Shown here one piece after another: positions 20,313 to 28,780 of a DNA stretch of 40,017 bases. The stretch covers positions 1-40,017 of the forward strand of contig SEAL01000013.1 of NCBI GenBank assembly GCA_004145215.1, given 5' to 3'. Origin of the DNA: Chloroflexota bacterium (GTDB taxonomy: Bacteria > Patescibacteriota > Saccharimonadia > Saccharimonadales > Saccharimonadaceae). The notes beneath the pieces are model-generated. The model did not search any database, had not been told where the DNA came from, and was given only the letters and a program-made list of their open reading frames with translations. The first letter of the stretch is position 1. Every line of letters begins with the position of its first letter. Both the position numbers and the translations under genes were made by a program.

Positions 20313-20352
20313 CACGTGCCGCTTGCGAGGTAGTCCTCACAAGCGGCACGTG
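20313..20352 (-). terminator. Strong terminator of the minus-strand micro-operon
   Basis: CACGTGCCGCTTGCGAGG-TAGT-CCTCACAAGCGGCACGTG (17/18 bp); minus strand continues with TTTTGAATTTGT. Confidence 0.75.
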
Positions 20353-20356
20353 CACA

Positions 20357-20617
20357 CTACGGGTACTGACGCCCCAATGCTCGGCGCCCTTCCTCGACCA
20401 GAGAAATGCTGTTTCGCAGACTGACAACAGGCCTACTGCATGTCACCGACAGCGGAATCATTCTATCGACTGCTGGCAGTTGCAAGAGTCGACGTGGCCG
20501 CCTCTGTACAGGAGGTGCATTCTTGCCGACGAGTCCGCCTGCCTGCCTGAGGCTAGAAAAGAAACCCGCGACATCAGCTGCGAACCTAATCAGCTTCGTA
20601 ATACGATCTTCTCTCAT
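20357..20617 (-). CDS. Orphan basic protein (86 aa)
   Basis: SD AAAGGAGCTGAA-ATG; ends just before a strong hairpin; GC-rich composition. Confidence 0.55.
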   Translation of the reverse strand: MREDRITKLIRFAADVAGFFSSLRQAGGLVGKNAPPVQRRPRRLLQLPAVDRMIPLSVTCSRPVVSLRNSISLVEEGRRALGRQYP

Positions 20618-20634
20618 TTCAGCTCCTTTGCTGA

Positions 20635-20766
20635 CTAGATCCGGATAGTACTACTTTCTTTGACAACAGGACTCGCCGAGTTGCCCAGTGCCAACTTGCA
20701 GGCCACCGAGACCGCAGCCACGACAGACGCGGTCAGTACTGCGACTACGACAATTGATGGTCTCAT
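20635..20766 (-). CDS. Tiny membrane/secreted peptide (43 aa)
   Basis: MRPSIVVVAVLTASVVAAVSVACKLALGNSASPVVKESSTIRI*; SD AAGGAGCGGGC-ATG; ATGA overlap with upstream 33-aa ORF. Confidence 0.5.
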   Translation of the reverse strand: MRPSIVVVAVLTASVVAAVSVACKLALGNSASPVVKESSTIRI

Positions 20767-20864
20767 GCCCGCTCCTTCAACTTGTTGTCGGCGATGATGT
20801 TGAACGCCATCGCCACGACAATGCCGGCAGCGAGCGCAGCGATCTTCACTCTCTGAGAATACAT
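20763..20864 (-). CDS. Tiny single-TM peptide (33 aa)
   Basis: MYSQRVKIAALAAGIVVAMAFNIIADNKLKERA*; stop overlaps next start (ATGA). Confidence 0.45.
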   Translation of the reverse strand: MYSQRVKIAALAAGIVVAMAFNIIADNKLKERA

Positions 20865-20934
20865 AGTGCGACCTACTTTCTAACGTTGGGATAGAACAGG
20901 TTGTCGGTATCATAGTATAAAAAATAGATTACGT

Positions 20935-22380
20935 CTATAGCTGCGCTAGATAGTCCGACTCGATAGGAGAGACTTGCACTCGTGCCTTGTTACCCATAAA
21001 TGCCCGTAGAATCTTGTAGGCATCCAGATCAAATGGTAATTCATTCCGCACGAATACTGGATCGAAATCTCCTTGCTGTTGAATGTGTCCTATAATTCGC
21101 CAGTCATCGACGACAAAGCCTTTTGTTACTTGGTCTGGATGAAAGATTTTTTCCTGAACAACAACAGGCGTTTCGTATGGCCACGCTTCAATCTTTTTAT
21201 GTTCAAATGCCTGCATAACACGATGATTGTAGTCAGCAGCAGATTCCTTACCAATACACGCACCGCGACATTTTCCTAGCTGATAGGAAAAACACGCACC
21301 CTTTGATTTTTCTAACCCACACAATTTTGGACATAAATCAAAAGTTTTTACTGTCCGCAGCAGTGACTCTTTTGCCATACCGCGTCTGGTGTACGTCGCC
21401 AGAATTGAATCGTCCAATGATTCTTCGGCAACATCGAGTGTCTGCAGGTCAACATGTACGTATCCTTGGTCATCTTGATGACCCTGAGCGACGATCAGTT
21501 TACTCACCCTACGAAGCTTTCGGTTATACAGCGGCTGCAGCGTTTTAATCAAATGTGATTCTAGCAGTAGCGCCTCTAATTCGCCACCTGTCTGCTGAAA
21601 CCGTATGCCGTGCACATTTTGCGCCATTTTGAATTCTTTGTATTCGGCTGTATCGCGAGTGAAGTGACTCATGACCCGGCGTTTTATATTAACGCTTTTG
21701 CCGATATACACGGGCTGACCGGATTCATCATCAAAAAAATAGACGCCGTGCGTTTCGGGCAAACCATCAATAACATCACGAGAAATATATTTCGGTAGCG
21801 AAGGGTGGCGTAACTGGCGCTGCAGAGCTTCGGCGATGACGTCATATTCGAACGTGTCCTGAACATGTTGCAAAAACTGCCATAACACATGCGCATCATC
21901 GTAGGCACGATGCCTATCGGAAAATACAAATCCGTGCCGCTCGATCAGCGCCGATAATTTGTGACTTTTTTGTTCAGGATATAACGCGCGACTCAGACGA
22001 ACAGTACATAATTGTTTCGGCGCAAAATCAATCCCAACACGTCGAAATTCTTGTTTCAAAAACGAATAATCGAAACGAACATTGTGCGCGACGAAAAGCG
22101 CGCCCTCCATGACTGCATATAGTTCATCCGCAACTTCATGAAACGTCGGCGCTGTCTGGACGTCAGACGTTGTGATACCGGTCAGATTGGTAATAAAGTA
22201 GGGGATTTCTGTGCCAGGATTTATCAGACTCTTGAACTCCTGCGTAATCTGACCGTTTTCAACACGAATCGCCGCCACTTCAATGATATGACCATGCACA
22301 TAGTTCATGCCGTCCGTTTCAACGTCAACAAACACCATTGGCTGGTCTAGCGCTTGGATAGAAACTTTTTCAATCCCCAT
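20935..22380 (-). CDS. DEDDh (DnaQ-like) exonuclease fused to GIY-YIG (UvrC/Cho-like) nuclease
   Basis: VFVDVETDGMNYVHGHIIEVAAIRV...VAHNVRFDYSFL...HRAYDDAH, then THGVYFFDDESGQPVYIGKSVNIKRRVMSHF and Cys-rich LCPKLCGLEKSKGACFSYQLGKCRGAC. Confidence 0.9.
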   Translation of the reverse strand: MGIEKVSIQALDQPMVFVDVETDGMNYVHGHIIEVAAIRVENGQITQEFKSLINPGTEIPYFITNLTGITTSDVQTAPTFHEVADELYAVMEGALFVAHNVRFDYSFLKQEFRRVGIDFAPKQLCTVRLSRALYPEQKSHKLSALIERHGFVFSDRHRAYDDAHVLWQFLQHVQDTFEYDVIAEALQRQLRHPSLPKYISRDVIDGLPETHGVYFFDDESGQPVYIGKSVNIKRRVMSHFTRDTAEYKEFKMAQNVHGIRFQQTGGELEALLLESHLIKTLQPLYNRKLRRVSKLIVAQGHQDDQGYVHVDLQTLDVAEESLDDSILATYTRRGMAKESLLRTVKTFDLCPKLCGLEKSKGACFSYQLGKCRGACIGKESAADYNHRVMQAFEHKKIEAWPYETPVVVQEKIFHPDQVTKGFVVDDWRIIGHIQQQGDFDPVFVRNELPFDLDAYKILRAFMGNKARVQVSPIESDYLAQL

Positions 22381-22424
22381 TTAACGATTCCGATCTTGTG
22401 TGCACATTGCGCAGCATCCGTTTT

Positions 22425-23270
22425 TCACGTAAAATTAGCCGTTTCTGGGTCAGGCCCCGTTCGTTCGCCGGTCTGCATCGCATCGATCGCAGCCATGTCG
22501 TCGGCATTCAACTCAAAATCAAATACATCGATATTCTGCGCGATCCTGTCAGCGTGCACTGATTTTGGAATAACCACCAAACCATTCTGAATATGCCAGC
22601 GAATCACAATCTGTGCCGCTGACTTATTATGCTTTTCGCCAATAGCAACAAGCGCAGGTTCGTGCAGTAGATCGCCACCAGAACCGCCGATAGGGCTCCA
22701 TGATTCGATCTGAATGTCATGCTGCTTGCCATATTCCCGCAGTTCGGCTTGCGGCAGGCGAGGGTGCAGTTCGATCTGATTCACCGCCGGAACAACAGCA
22801 GTATCTCGCATCAGGTCATCCAAATGATGCGGATGGAAATTACTAACACCGATTGCTCGTACTTTTTTGTCCGCATACAGCTTTTCGAACGCGCGCCACG
22901 TATCAACAAACCGTTCCGAAGAATCCATTGGCCAATGAATCAAATAGAGGTCAATGTAATCGAAGCCCAGTTTGGCGAGGCTTTTGTCAAATGCCGCCAA
23001 TGCTTTGTCGTATCCTTGATCTGTATTCCATAATTTTGTCGTAATAAATAGTTCTTCGCGAGGCACGCCACTAGCAGAAATAGCTCTGCCGACTCCAGCT
23101 TCGTTTCCGTATACTGCTGCAGTATCGATCAGTCGGTACCCAGATTCAATCGCAGCGGTCACAGCCGCCTCGACTTCCTGGCCGTCTTTGGTTTGCCAAA
23201 CACCCAAACCTAGTTGAGGCATCGTGACGCCGTTATTAAGCGTTACCGTCGGTACAGTTCGCTCTGTCAT
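22425..23270 (-). CDS. Aldo/keto reductase
   Basis: LNNGVTMPQLGLGVWQ; GYRLIDTAAVYGNEAGVG; DLYLIHWPMD; RAIGVSNF; VVIPKSVHADRIAQN. Confidence 0.95.
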   Translation of the reverse strand: MTERTVPTVTLNNGVTMPQLGLGVWQTKDGQEVEAAVTAAIESGYRLIDTAAVYGNEAGVGRAISASGVPREELFITTKLWNTDQGYDKALAAFDKSLAKLGFDYIDLYLIHWPMDSSERFVDTWRAFEKLYADKKVRAIGVSNFHPHHLDDLMRDTAVVPAVNQIELHPRLPQAELREYGKQHDIQIESWSPIGGSGGDLLHEPALVAIGEKHNKSAAQIVIRWHIQNGLVVIPKSVHADRIAQNIDVFDFELNADDMAAIDAMQTGERTGPDPETANFT

Positions 23271-23345
23271 AGATATAGCCCTCCTGTAAAAGTCTTGTAG
23301 CACTCTCTTTATTATACTCTTGTCTAAATGATATGATAAGGAACA

Positions 23346-24044
23346 ATGTCACTGACAAAAGATATATTCGCGAGTACAAACATACCCGTCGGCAGAACGA
23401 CGCTTCGTCACCTGCTACTCGCATTTGTCCTGTTCAGCATCCCAGTTATTACATTTGCGGTCGTCGCAAACGAAGTCATGGATGGTGAAACACTACCATA
23501 TGACGATAGAATTCTGATGGGAATTTATCGCTATTCGTCCGTAACACTCGATGCAGTCATTACGACGATCACTAACTTTGGTGGCGCAACTTTCGTCGTG
23601 GGTGTTATGACGACGATAATAGGCGTATTGTTATGGCGTAAAAAATGGCAGTCAATCGTACAATTATCATTCGGAATCCTGGGAGCAGGCGCCTGGGGAC
23701 TATTATTAAAGATCGTTTTTGAACGAGACCGCCCAAACCTCTGGGCTCACTTGGTTAACGAAACAACGTATTCTTTTCCTAGTGGGCACGCAATGATATC
23801 TGCAGCACTTGCATTTAGTTTGGTCGCTATACTATGGCATACGAAATGGCGCTGGACAGCAATTAGTATCGGGGGAGTATACATGATCGTCATCGGCTTG
23901 ACGCGGCTCTACCTAGGCGTTCATTATCCGACCGATATATTCGCCGGGTGGTTAGTTAGCTTTGCTTGGGTCATATTAGTTGGGGCCATCCTCGGTGCAG
24001 TACAACCACGACAATTCATCAAAAAACTTCGCCCGAAAAAGTAG
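23346..24044 (+). CDS. PAP2-family membrane phosphatase
   Basis: KIVFERDRP, YSFPSGHAM, TRLYLGVHYPTDIFAGW. Confidence 0.93.
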   Translation: MSLTKDIFASTNIPVGRTTLRHLLLAFVLFSIPVITFAVVANEVMDGETLPYDDRILMGIYRYSSVTLDAVITTITNFGGATFVVGVMTTIIGVLLWRKKWQSIVQLSFGILGAGAWGLLLKIVFERDRPNLWAHLVNETTYSFPSGHAMISAALAFSLVAILWHTKWRWTAISIGGVYMIVIGLTRLYLGVHYPTDIFAGWLVSFAWVILVGAILGAVQPRQFIKKLRPKK

Positions 24045-24493
24045 CACCCGGGTCAGCAGCCATGAGACTAAAGTGTACTAGGAAATTGTAAATACCCTAA
24101 CTATATCGAAATACTTACATAATTCTGAGTATAAGATTAACTATACAAAATATAGTTGTAATAAACGCTTATGTCATTGACCGTCCAACTGGTGTCAATC
24201 GTATACTATATACAGGTCATGAGAGTACTGGTGGAGACCGGACACGGGAGGAACCTTTCTACTCGCAGACCTTTACCCCAAACATAGGTGATATACACAC
24301 CAGGCATTTTGCCTAGGCGTCCCTGTCGCACTACATATTCAATTGCTACTTCAGGTAATTAACGAATCGTCAGAGCGGTGTCGCATTCGTACCTCGTAGC
24401 CCCAAACCTTCAATCCCGCAGCTGACCAATATTTCTCGTTGTCAGTTTTATTTTTACTCAAAATTAAAAGAGCTTTCTCTAAGGGACCAGAAT

Positions 24494-24745
24494 ATGACAA
24501 AATCCAATACAATCAACACGCCAGTTGCCGTAACAGCCATGGGATTCGGCCGCGACATGCAAGCCTACCCACGACGCATGGAATTCAATGGGGGAACCTA
24601 TGATTTCATCGACGCCGGCCTGCGTACTGTCGTACGAAGCGGAGAGCGTATTGCACAGATCCTCACAATGAGCGACGGTGCACGCGATTTCCGACTACGA
24701 ACCGACAACCGTGGTGGCAGCTGGACACTTCTGAGCATCAGCTAG
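24494..24745 (+). CDS. Hypothetical protein (83 aa)
   Basis: ORF followed by a perfect terminator. Confidence 0.65.
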   Translation: MTKSNTINTPVAVTAMGFGRDMQAYPRRMEFNGGTYDFIDAGLRTVVRSGERIAQILTMSDGARDFRLRTDNRGGSWTLLSIS

Positions 24746-24760
24746 GAACGTGCGTTGAAT

Positions 24761-24794
24761 AAAAAACGACCTATCATCAGGTCGTTTTTTATTA
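24761..24794. terminator. Intrinsic terminator
   Basis: AAAAAACGACCT-ATCATC-AGGTCGTTTTTT. Confidence 0.9.
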
Positions 24795-24810
24795 TAAGAT
24801 TACATCTACT

Positions 24811-25389
24811 ATGAGTAGGTTATTTTTACCCACGGAACGATTTCTGGGAGTGCAGCTAAGCGAAGGGGAGAATTTGGCGGCCACAGAGGCACTTCTGCGA
24901 GAGCAATACAAAAAAGAGCAGACACTAAAACCCGCTATTCCCGATGAAACACTCGAAGAGATTCACCAGTACCTAGACGCTGAATATGCGGCAATACAGG
25001 GCAAAGAGCGAATATCGACAGCTCCAGACATTACAAGAGAACCATTCTATCTTGCCTGCGCGACGGCCAGCATCCTGAGAAGCCAAGCTAGCGCACCTTC
25101 GTTCAGGAGAGTAAAGGCAAGTGACGATCTAACAGACACAGACCTTTCAGAGTTTGGAAATATAATCGCATGGAATACGGAACATTACCTAAACACCTCT
25201 GAAGTTGAAATGGTCGACAAATTAATAGTTAATTGCCTCGATATCATCGCTGATAGTGACCCAGGATCACGATCAACAGCTAGAATTATGGCGGGTTTTG
25301 CCTTTCTCCGAATAGAGGTAGAAAATAGTAAATATTTTATGGAGCAAATTGCATTCGACGCTATCACAGAACAAGCTGCAGACGATTGA
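24811..25389 (+). CDS. Hypothetical protein (192 aa), possible paralogue of next ORF
   Basis: ORF with host codon usage; helical C-terminus ARIMAGFAFLRIEVENSKYFMEQIAFDAITEQA. Confidence 0.65.
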   Translation: MSRLFLPTERFLGVQLSEGENLAATEALLREQYKKEQTLKPAIPDETLEEIHQYLDAEYAAIQGKERISTAPDITREPFYLACATASILRSQASAPSFRRVKASDDLTDTDLSEFGNIIAWNTEHYLNTSEVEMVDKLIVNCLDIIADSDPGSRSTARIMAGFAFLRIEVENSKYFMEQIAFDAITEQAADD

Positions 25390-25421
25390 CAATCGAAATA
25401 TAAAGTAACATAGTATAGTCT

Positions 25422-26006
25422 ATGGAGTCACTTACAGGCGAACCGCAGAACCACATGCTTTTCGAGGCAAAGGCCAGTCAGAGCCAAGCTAGTACGATTA
25501 ATACCTTGCGATATAAATATACATCGCCCAGCAATCCGCTGTCACTAACATCTTCACACGCACAGCGGCAGATTACGCAAAACCTTCAACCCATGCAGAC
25601 GGTGTACGACACTTTAAATAATCCAGAGTCAAATTCCATACTGGAAAGGTCGATGTGTGCTGCGTTCGATATCGCAAGCATATTCGGAACAGAAGTAGAT
25701 ACTTTAGACGTCAATATGTACCAACGTGCCAGCGGGACAGTAGCAGAAGTGCGTGATCATATCGAAACGTCCGCACGCTCATATCTAGATACGCATCAGT
25801 CAATCAGAGCGATTATTGCAGCCATAGCGCCCGATATTGATACAACTGGCTACCAGCAAGATGTATCCGAACTTATCATAGCGTTCGCACTACTCCAACT
25901 AGAACATGCGGATTTGAACGAAAAATCCTCATACATTAACGCACGTGTCGAAGATTTCGCAAGAGAGATTGAAACCTACGAAAACACAGGTGATGAGACT
26001 ACATAG
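25422..26006 (+). CDS. Hypothetical protein (194 aa)
   Basis: ORF preceded by TTGACA-N17-CATAGT, 7 nt before ATG. Confidence 0.65.
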   Translation: MESLTGEPQNHMLFEAKASQSQASTINTLRYKYTSPSNPLSLTSSHAQRQITQNLQPMQTVYDTLNNPESNSILERSMCAAFDIASIFGTEVDTLDVNMYQRASGTVAEVRDHIETSARSYLDTHQSIRAIIAAIAPDIDTTGYQQDVSELIIAFALLQLEHADLNEKSSYINARVEDFAREIETYENTGDETT

Positions 26007-26298
26007 ATTTTTTAATAGGCTCGATGCCTGTTGTCGTCTCGCTAGGTGATCGGCCGTCGTCACGCTCTACGACCAACGTACATTCCGTTACCAGCGCCGC
26101 TACCGCACCAACAGCCGCTAGGGCAGGGGCAATAACCGCACCGACCAGGCCAATTGTCAATGGAAATTCGACGAGCGCCTTGTCTTCGCGATTTTTGACG
26201 ATAATTCGTCGGACGTTACCCTCACGGATTAATCCTTTAACTTTGCCAACCAGCTGTTCGCCGTTAATTTTAAATTCTTCTGTATAGACTGCCATCAT
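25999..26298 (-). CDS. DUF4342-like small protein
   Basis: YTEEFKINGEQLVGKVKGLIREGNVRRIIVKNREDKALVEFPLTIGLVGAVIAPALAAVGAVAALV matches my memory of the DUF4342 pattern. Confidence 0.75.
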   Translation of the reverse strand: MMAVYTEEFKINGEQLVGKVKGLIREGNVRRIIVKNREDKALVEFPLTIGLVGAVIAPALAAVGAVAALVTECTLVVERDDGRSPSETTTGIEPIKKSM

Positions 26299-26345
26299 GA
26301 AGCCTCCGTTATTTTCTCTAACTCGCTCGTTAGTTTAAGTACTTA

Positions 26346-26526
26346 TTATTCTGCTGGATTAGTAATCGTAACCGCAGGATTGGACTGCGAACCCCGATGA
26401 ACAATGACTTTTTCCTTTTGATTCAATCTCAACTTTATCGTGAACGGCATCAGACACCGATCCGCGTCCAACACTGCTAGCCCATTTCCACACGACGTAG
26501 CCGTTTGCGTGAAATGTGTTTGTCAT
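26346..26526 (-). pseudogene. Frameshifted small TUDOR-like (DUF2945-type) protein
   Basis: MTNTFHANGYVVWKWASSVGRGSVSDAVHDKVEIESKGK, then a frame change at an A5 run, then VIVHRGSQSNPAVTITNPAE*. Confidence 0.5.
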
Positions 26527-26568
26527 ACGAATAATAGTACCAACGACGGTGATTACATGCTGTGAAAA

Positions 26569-27495
26569 ATGACACAGCTATTTACAAAGCCAAAGCGTTT
26601 TCGTATAACTATACATAATGAAGCAATTACTTGGGATGCACCGCGACTAGCTATGGTAAAACGGACTGGCAATTTGCTGCATGGTCCAGAATTACACCTC
26701 CTGACGCCCCAGTACGATCACACGCGTGAAGACCTGCCGCCTATAGAAAATGTTCCAGTGTTGCGCCACCTGGGTGCACTAGGCATTGATCAATTTCGCC
26801 TAAAACATGGGTTTGCAACACCACTCGACGATAGAGGCTTTGTTGATTCAGATCAATTACTAGAAAAGATATTTGATATTGTCGGTCCGGATTACGTTTG
26901 GCCCGATGGTAATGATATTCATCACCTGCAGTGGGAAGGCGCGGATTATGCGCCTAGTAAATTTGGCGGCAGTACAATTCCGCACGAATTCCGAGAACTC
27001 GCGTTTCACAAGATATATATACCTAGGCAAATGCACAACCTCATACATGCGATGACACCACCGCCCGAAGTGCCGACATACATGGCGATGCGCCAGCGAG
27101 TAAAAGCATACCGTCGTGCGCAGCATTTGTTTAATACGGCAGCAAAGTCAATTCACATGGATTATGCAGAGCAAGTATGCATTCCTCTGCACGGGACGCA
27201 AATGGTACGCATTCCGAAAACACCAGAGTCAAAACAGTGGCGGATAAAAGCCAGCGAAGGCAGAAACATCGAATTAGACGTTTTATTGGATACCTATCTT
27301 CGGTTTACGAGTCGCTATCAAGCTCAATTATCAGCCATATCACTCCATGATCTGGATGGAATATTGGACGAAGCTGCGTTAATGACATTCGGGGAGAGCA
27401 CGTCAGAAGCGCTGGATTACATCAGGTCTGTGCTGCCGATAGAGCGCTCCGAGCATTCTGCACGGCCGCTCGATCAGTTAAAGCGGGCTGTATGA
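26569..27495 (+). CDS. Hypothetical protein (308 aa) with HNH-like His spacing
   Basis: DGNDIHHLQWEGADY ... FHKIYIPRQMHNLIHAMTPPPEVPTYMAMRQRV. Confidence 0.65.
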   Translation: MTQLFTKPKRFRITIHNEAITWDAPRLAMVKRTGNLLHGPELHLLTPQYDHTREDLPPIENVPVLRHLGALGIDQFRLKHGFATPLDDRGFVDSDQLLEKIFDIVGPDYVWPDGNDIHHLQWEGADYAPSKFGGSTIPHEFRELAFHKIYIPRQMHNLIHAMTPPPEVPTYMAMRQRVKAYRRAQHLFNTAAKSIHMDYAEQVCIPLHGTQMVRIPKTPESKQWRIKASEGRNIELDVLLDTYLRFTSRYQAQLSAISLHDLDGILDEAALMTFGESTSEALDYIRSVLPIERSEHSARPLDQLKRAV

Positions 27496-27528
27496 AATAC
27501 GCACCGACAAATCGGTGCGTATTTTATT
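27494..27528. terminator. Intrinsic terminator
   Basis: AAATACGCACCGA-CAAA-TCGGTGCGTATTT. Confidence 0.85.
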
Positions 27529-27611
27529 TAGTATTCTTTTACTTTTTTAACTTTTGGTTCAGTTGATTTAGGCTTTTTAGCCTTTATTTGCTGTGATTTG
27601 CCTTTTGCCAT
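27528..27611 (-). CDS. Lys-rich micropeptide (27 aa)
   Basis: MAKGKSQQIKAKKPKSTEPKVKKVKEY*; upstream AGAAAGG SD-like sequence. Confidence 0.45.
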   Translation of the reverse strand: MAKGKSQQIKAKKPKSTEPKVKKVKEY

Positions 27612-27724
27612 GATCTGTAGCCTTTCTAATAAAGTTGTTTTGCTCACGCTGTAAATACTAGTATTTCATGATGACAAAATGATCTCTCCTGTTATCTAGT
27701 ATAGCAAATTGTTATACTAGATGC

Positions 27725-27952
27725 ATGAAGAGATTATACCGATCCCAAACTGATAAAAAAATTGGCGGCGTTTGCGCCGGTTTAGCAGAATACATCAATA
27801 TCGACCCAACAATTATCCGCGTTATATTCGTTATTTTGCTACTACCTGGCGGATTTCCCGGACTGATTCCGTACGTCCTGCTATGGATAATTGTGCCATT
27901 AAAGCCCGCTTTGGATAAATCTGCTGCAATTGACGCTGACGAAGTAAAATAA
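27725..27952 (+). CDS. PspC-domain protein
   Basis: KRLYRSQTDKKIGGVCAGLAEYINIDPTIIRVIFVILLLPGGFPGLIPYVLLWIIVP. Confidence 0.93.
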   Translation: MKRLYRSQTDKKIGGVCAGLAEYINIDPTIIRVIFVILLLPGGFPGLIPYVLLWIIVPLKPALDKSAAIDADEVK

Positions 27953-27979
27953 ATATAATCGTCATGCTATGATAGCTTT

Positions 27980-28159
27980 ATGGTAACCACAGCAAAAAAC
28001 AAACGAACAAATCAACAACAGACTAACAAGGTACTTTTAACGCTAGCGACACTCGCGTTACTCGTTGTATCGGCATGGGCTCTATCCATGGTATTCGTCC
28101 CTCTGGCGCTGATACCGGTCATAGCGGCAGCGTACGCTATCGTAAAGATTTGGCGCTAA
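27980..28159 (+). CDS. Small membrane protein (59 aa)
   Basis: MVTTAKNKRTNQQQTNKVLLTLATLALLVVSAWALSMVFVPLALIPVIAAAYAIVKIWR*; TGC-TATGAT 6 nt upstream; terminator follows. Confidence 0.65.
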   Translation: MVTTAKNKRTNQQQTNKVLLTLATLALLVVSAWALSMVFVPLALIPVIAAAYAIVKIWR

Positions 28160-28160
28160 C

Positions 28161-28194
28161 AAAAAAATACCACCGAATCACGGTGGTATTTTTA
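28161..28194. terminator. Intrinsic terminator
   Basis: AAAAATACCACCG-AATCA-CGGTGGTATTTTT. Confidence 0.9.
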
Positions 28195-28208
28195 CTAGTT
28201 ATGATGGA

Positions 28209-28497
28209 TTAGCTAATCGCCGTCAGCTCGATATCAAAGACCAAGTCTGAATTGGCTGGAATATTCGATGCGGGCGAGCTAGCACCGTAAGCCTGCGCGG
28301 CTGGGATAATCAAACGACGTGTTCCGCCAACCTTCATACCCGGAACACCATCCGTCCAACCCTTGATAACTTGGTTCAAACCAAAGGTGATCGGGTTTCC
28401 AAACGTCACCGGTACCTTCAACAGTATCAATAATCTCTAGTTGGCTGACTGCGCCGCGAGGCTCGAAATCCTGTAATTTTGCTCCTTCTAATGCCAT
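28209..28497 (-). pseudogene. FKBP-type peptidyl-prolyl isomerase with internal deletion and frameshift
   Basis: N-terminus MALEGAKLQDFEPRGAVSQLEIIDTVEGTGDV in one frame, FGNPITFGLNQVIKGWTDGVPGMKVGGTRRLIIPAAQAYG...DLVFDIELTAIS in another; the strands expected between them are missing. Confidence 0.8.
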
Positions 28498-28613
28498 AAA
28501 TAGCCTCCTTTTGTTCGCATTACTATACCTATTATACGATACTGTGAGAATTATTACGGCGCCAACAACACCGGCTAGCTACTATAAATATAGTTATTAA
28601 TAAACGTGAGGTA

Positions 28614-28778
28614 ATGATGAACGAAGATACAGTCGTATACGAATTTGGTGGCGAAATTTATGAAAACGCGGGGCAATTTTTGGACGCGTTAGGTCACGAA
28701 TATAAAGTCGGCGACAAAGAAGAAGTCGTCACAAAGCTAGAAGATTACGGATTTGATTTAGCTGACATTGGTGTTTAA
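28614..28778 (+). CDS. Small acidic hypothetical protein (53-54 aa)
   Basis: M(M)NEDTVVYEFGGEIYENAGQFLDALGHEYKVGDKEEVVTKLEDYGFDLADIGV*, just upstream of a coiled-coil ORF. Confidence 0.6.
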   Translation: MMNEDTVVYEFGGEIYENAGQFLDALGHEYKVGDKEEVVTKLEDYGFDLADIGV

Positions 28779-28780
28779 CT

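Noticed and set aside
24200-24300. SRP RNA, RNase P RNA or tmRNA in the large intergenic region
   Set aside because: Conserved core motifs I know for these RNAs are not present; only an unassigned ncRNA candidate can be supported.
24395-24430. tRNA-like 3' end (CCTTCAATCCCGCAGCTGACCA)
   Set aside because: T-stem arms around TTCAATC are not complementary and no acceptor, D-arm or anticodon arm could be assembled.
24340-24505. Minus-strand open frame (SYSGPLEKALLILSKNKTDNEKYWSAAGLKVWGYEVRMRHRSDDSLIT)
   Set aside because: No ATG, overlaps the 5' end of the 83-aa gene antisense, short; more likely chance.
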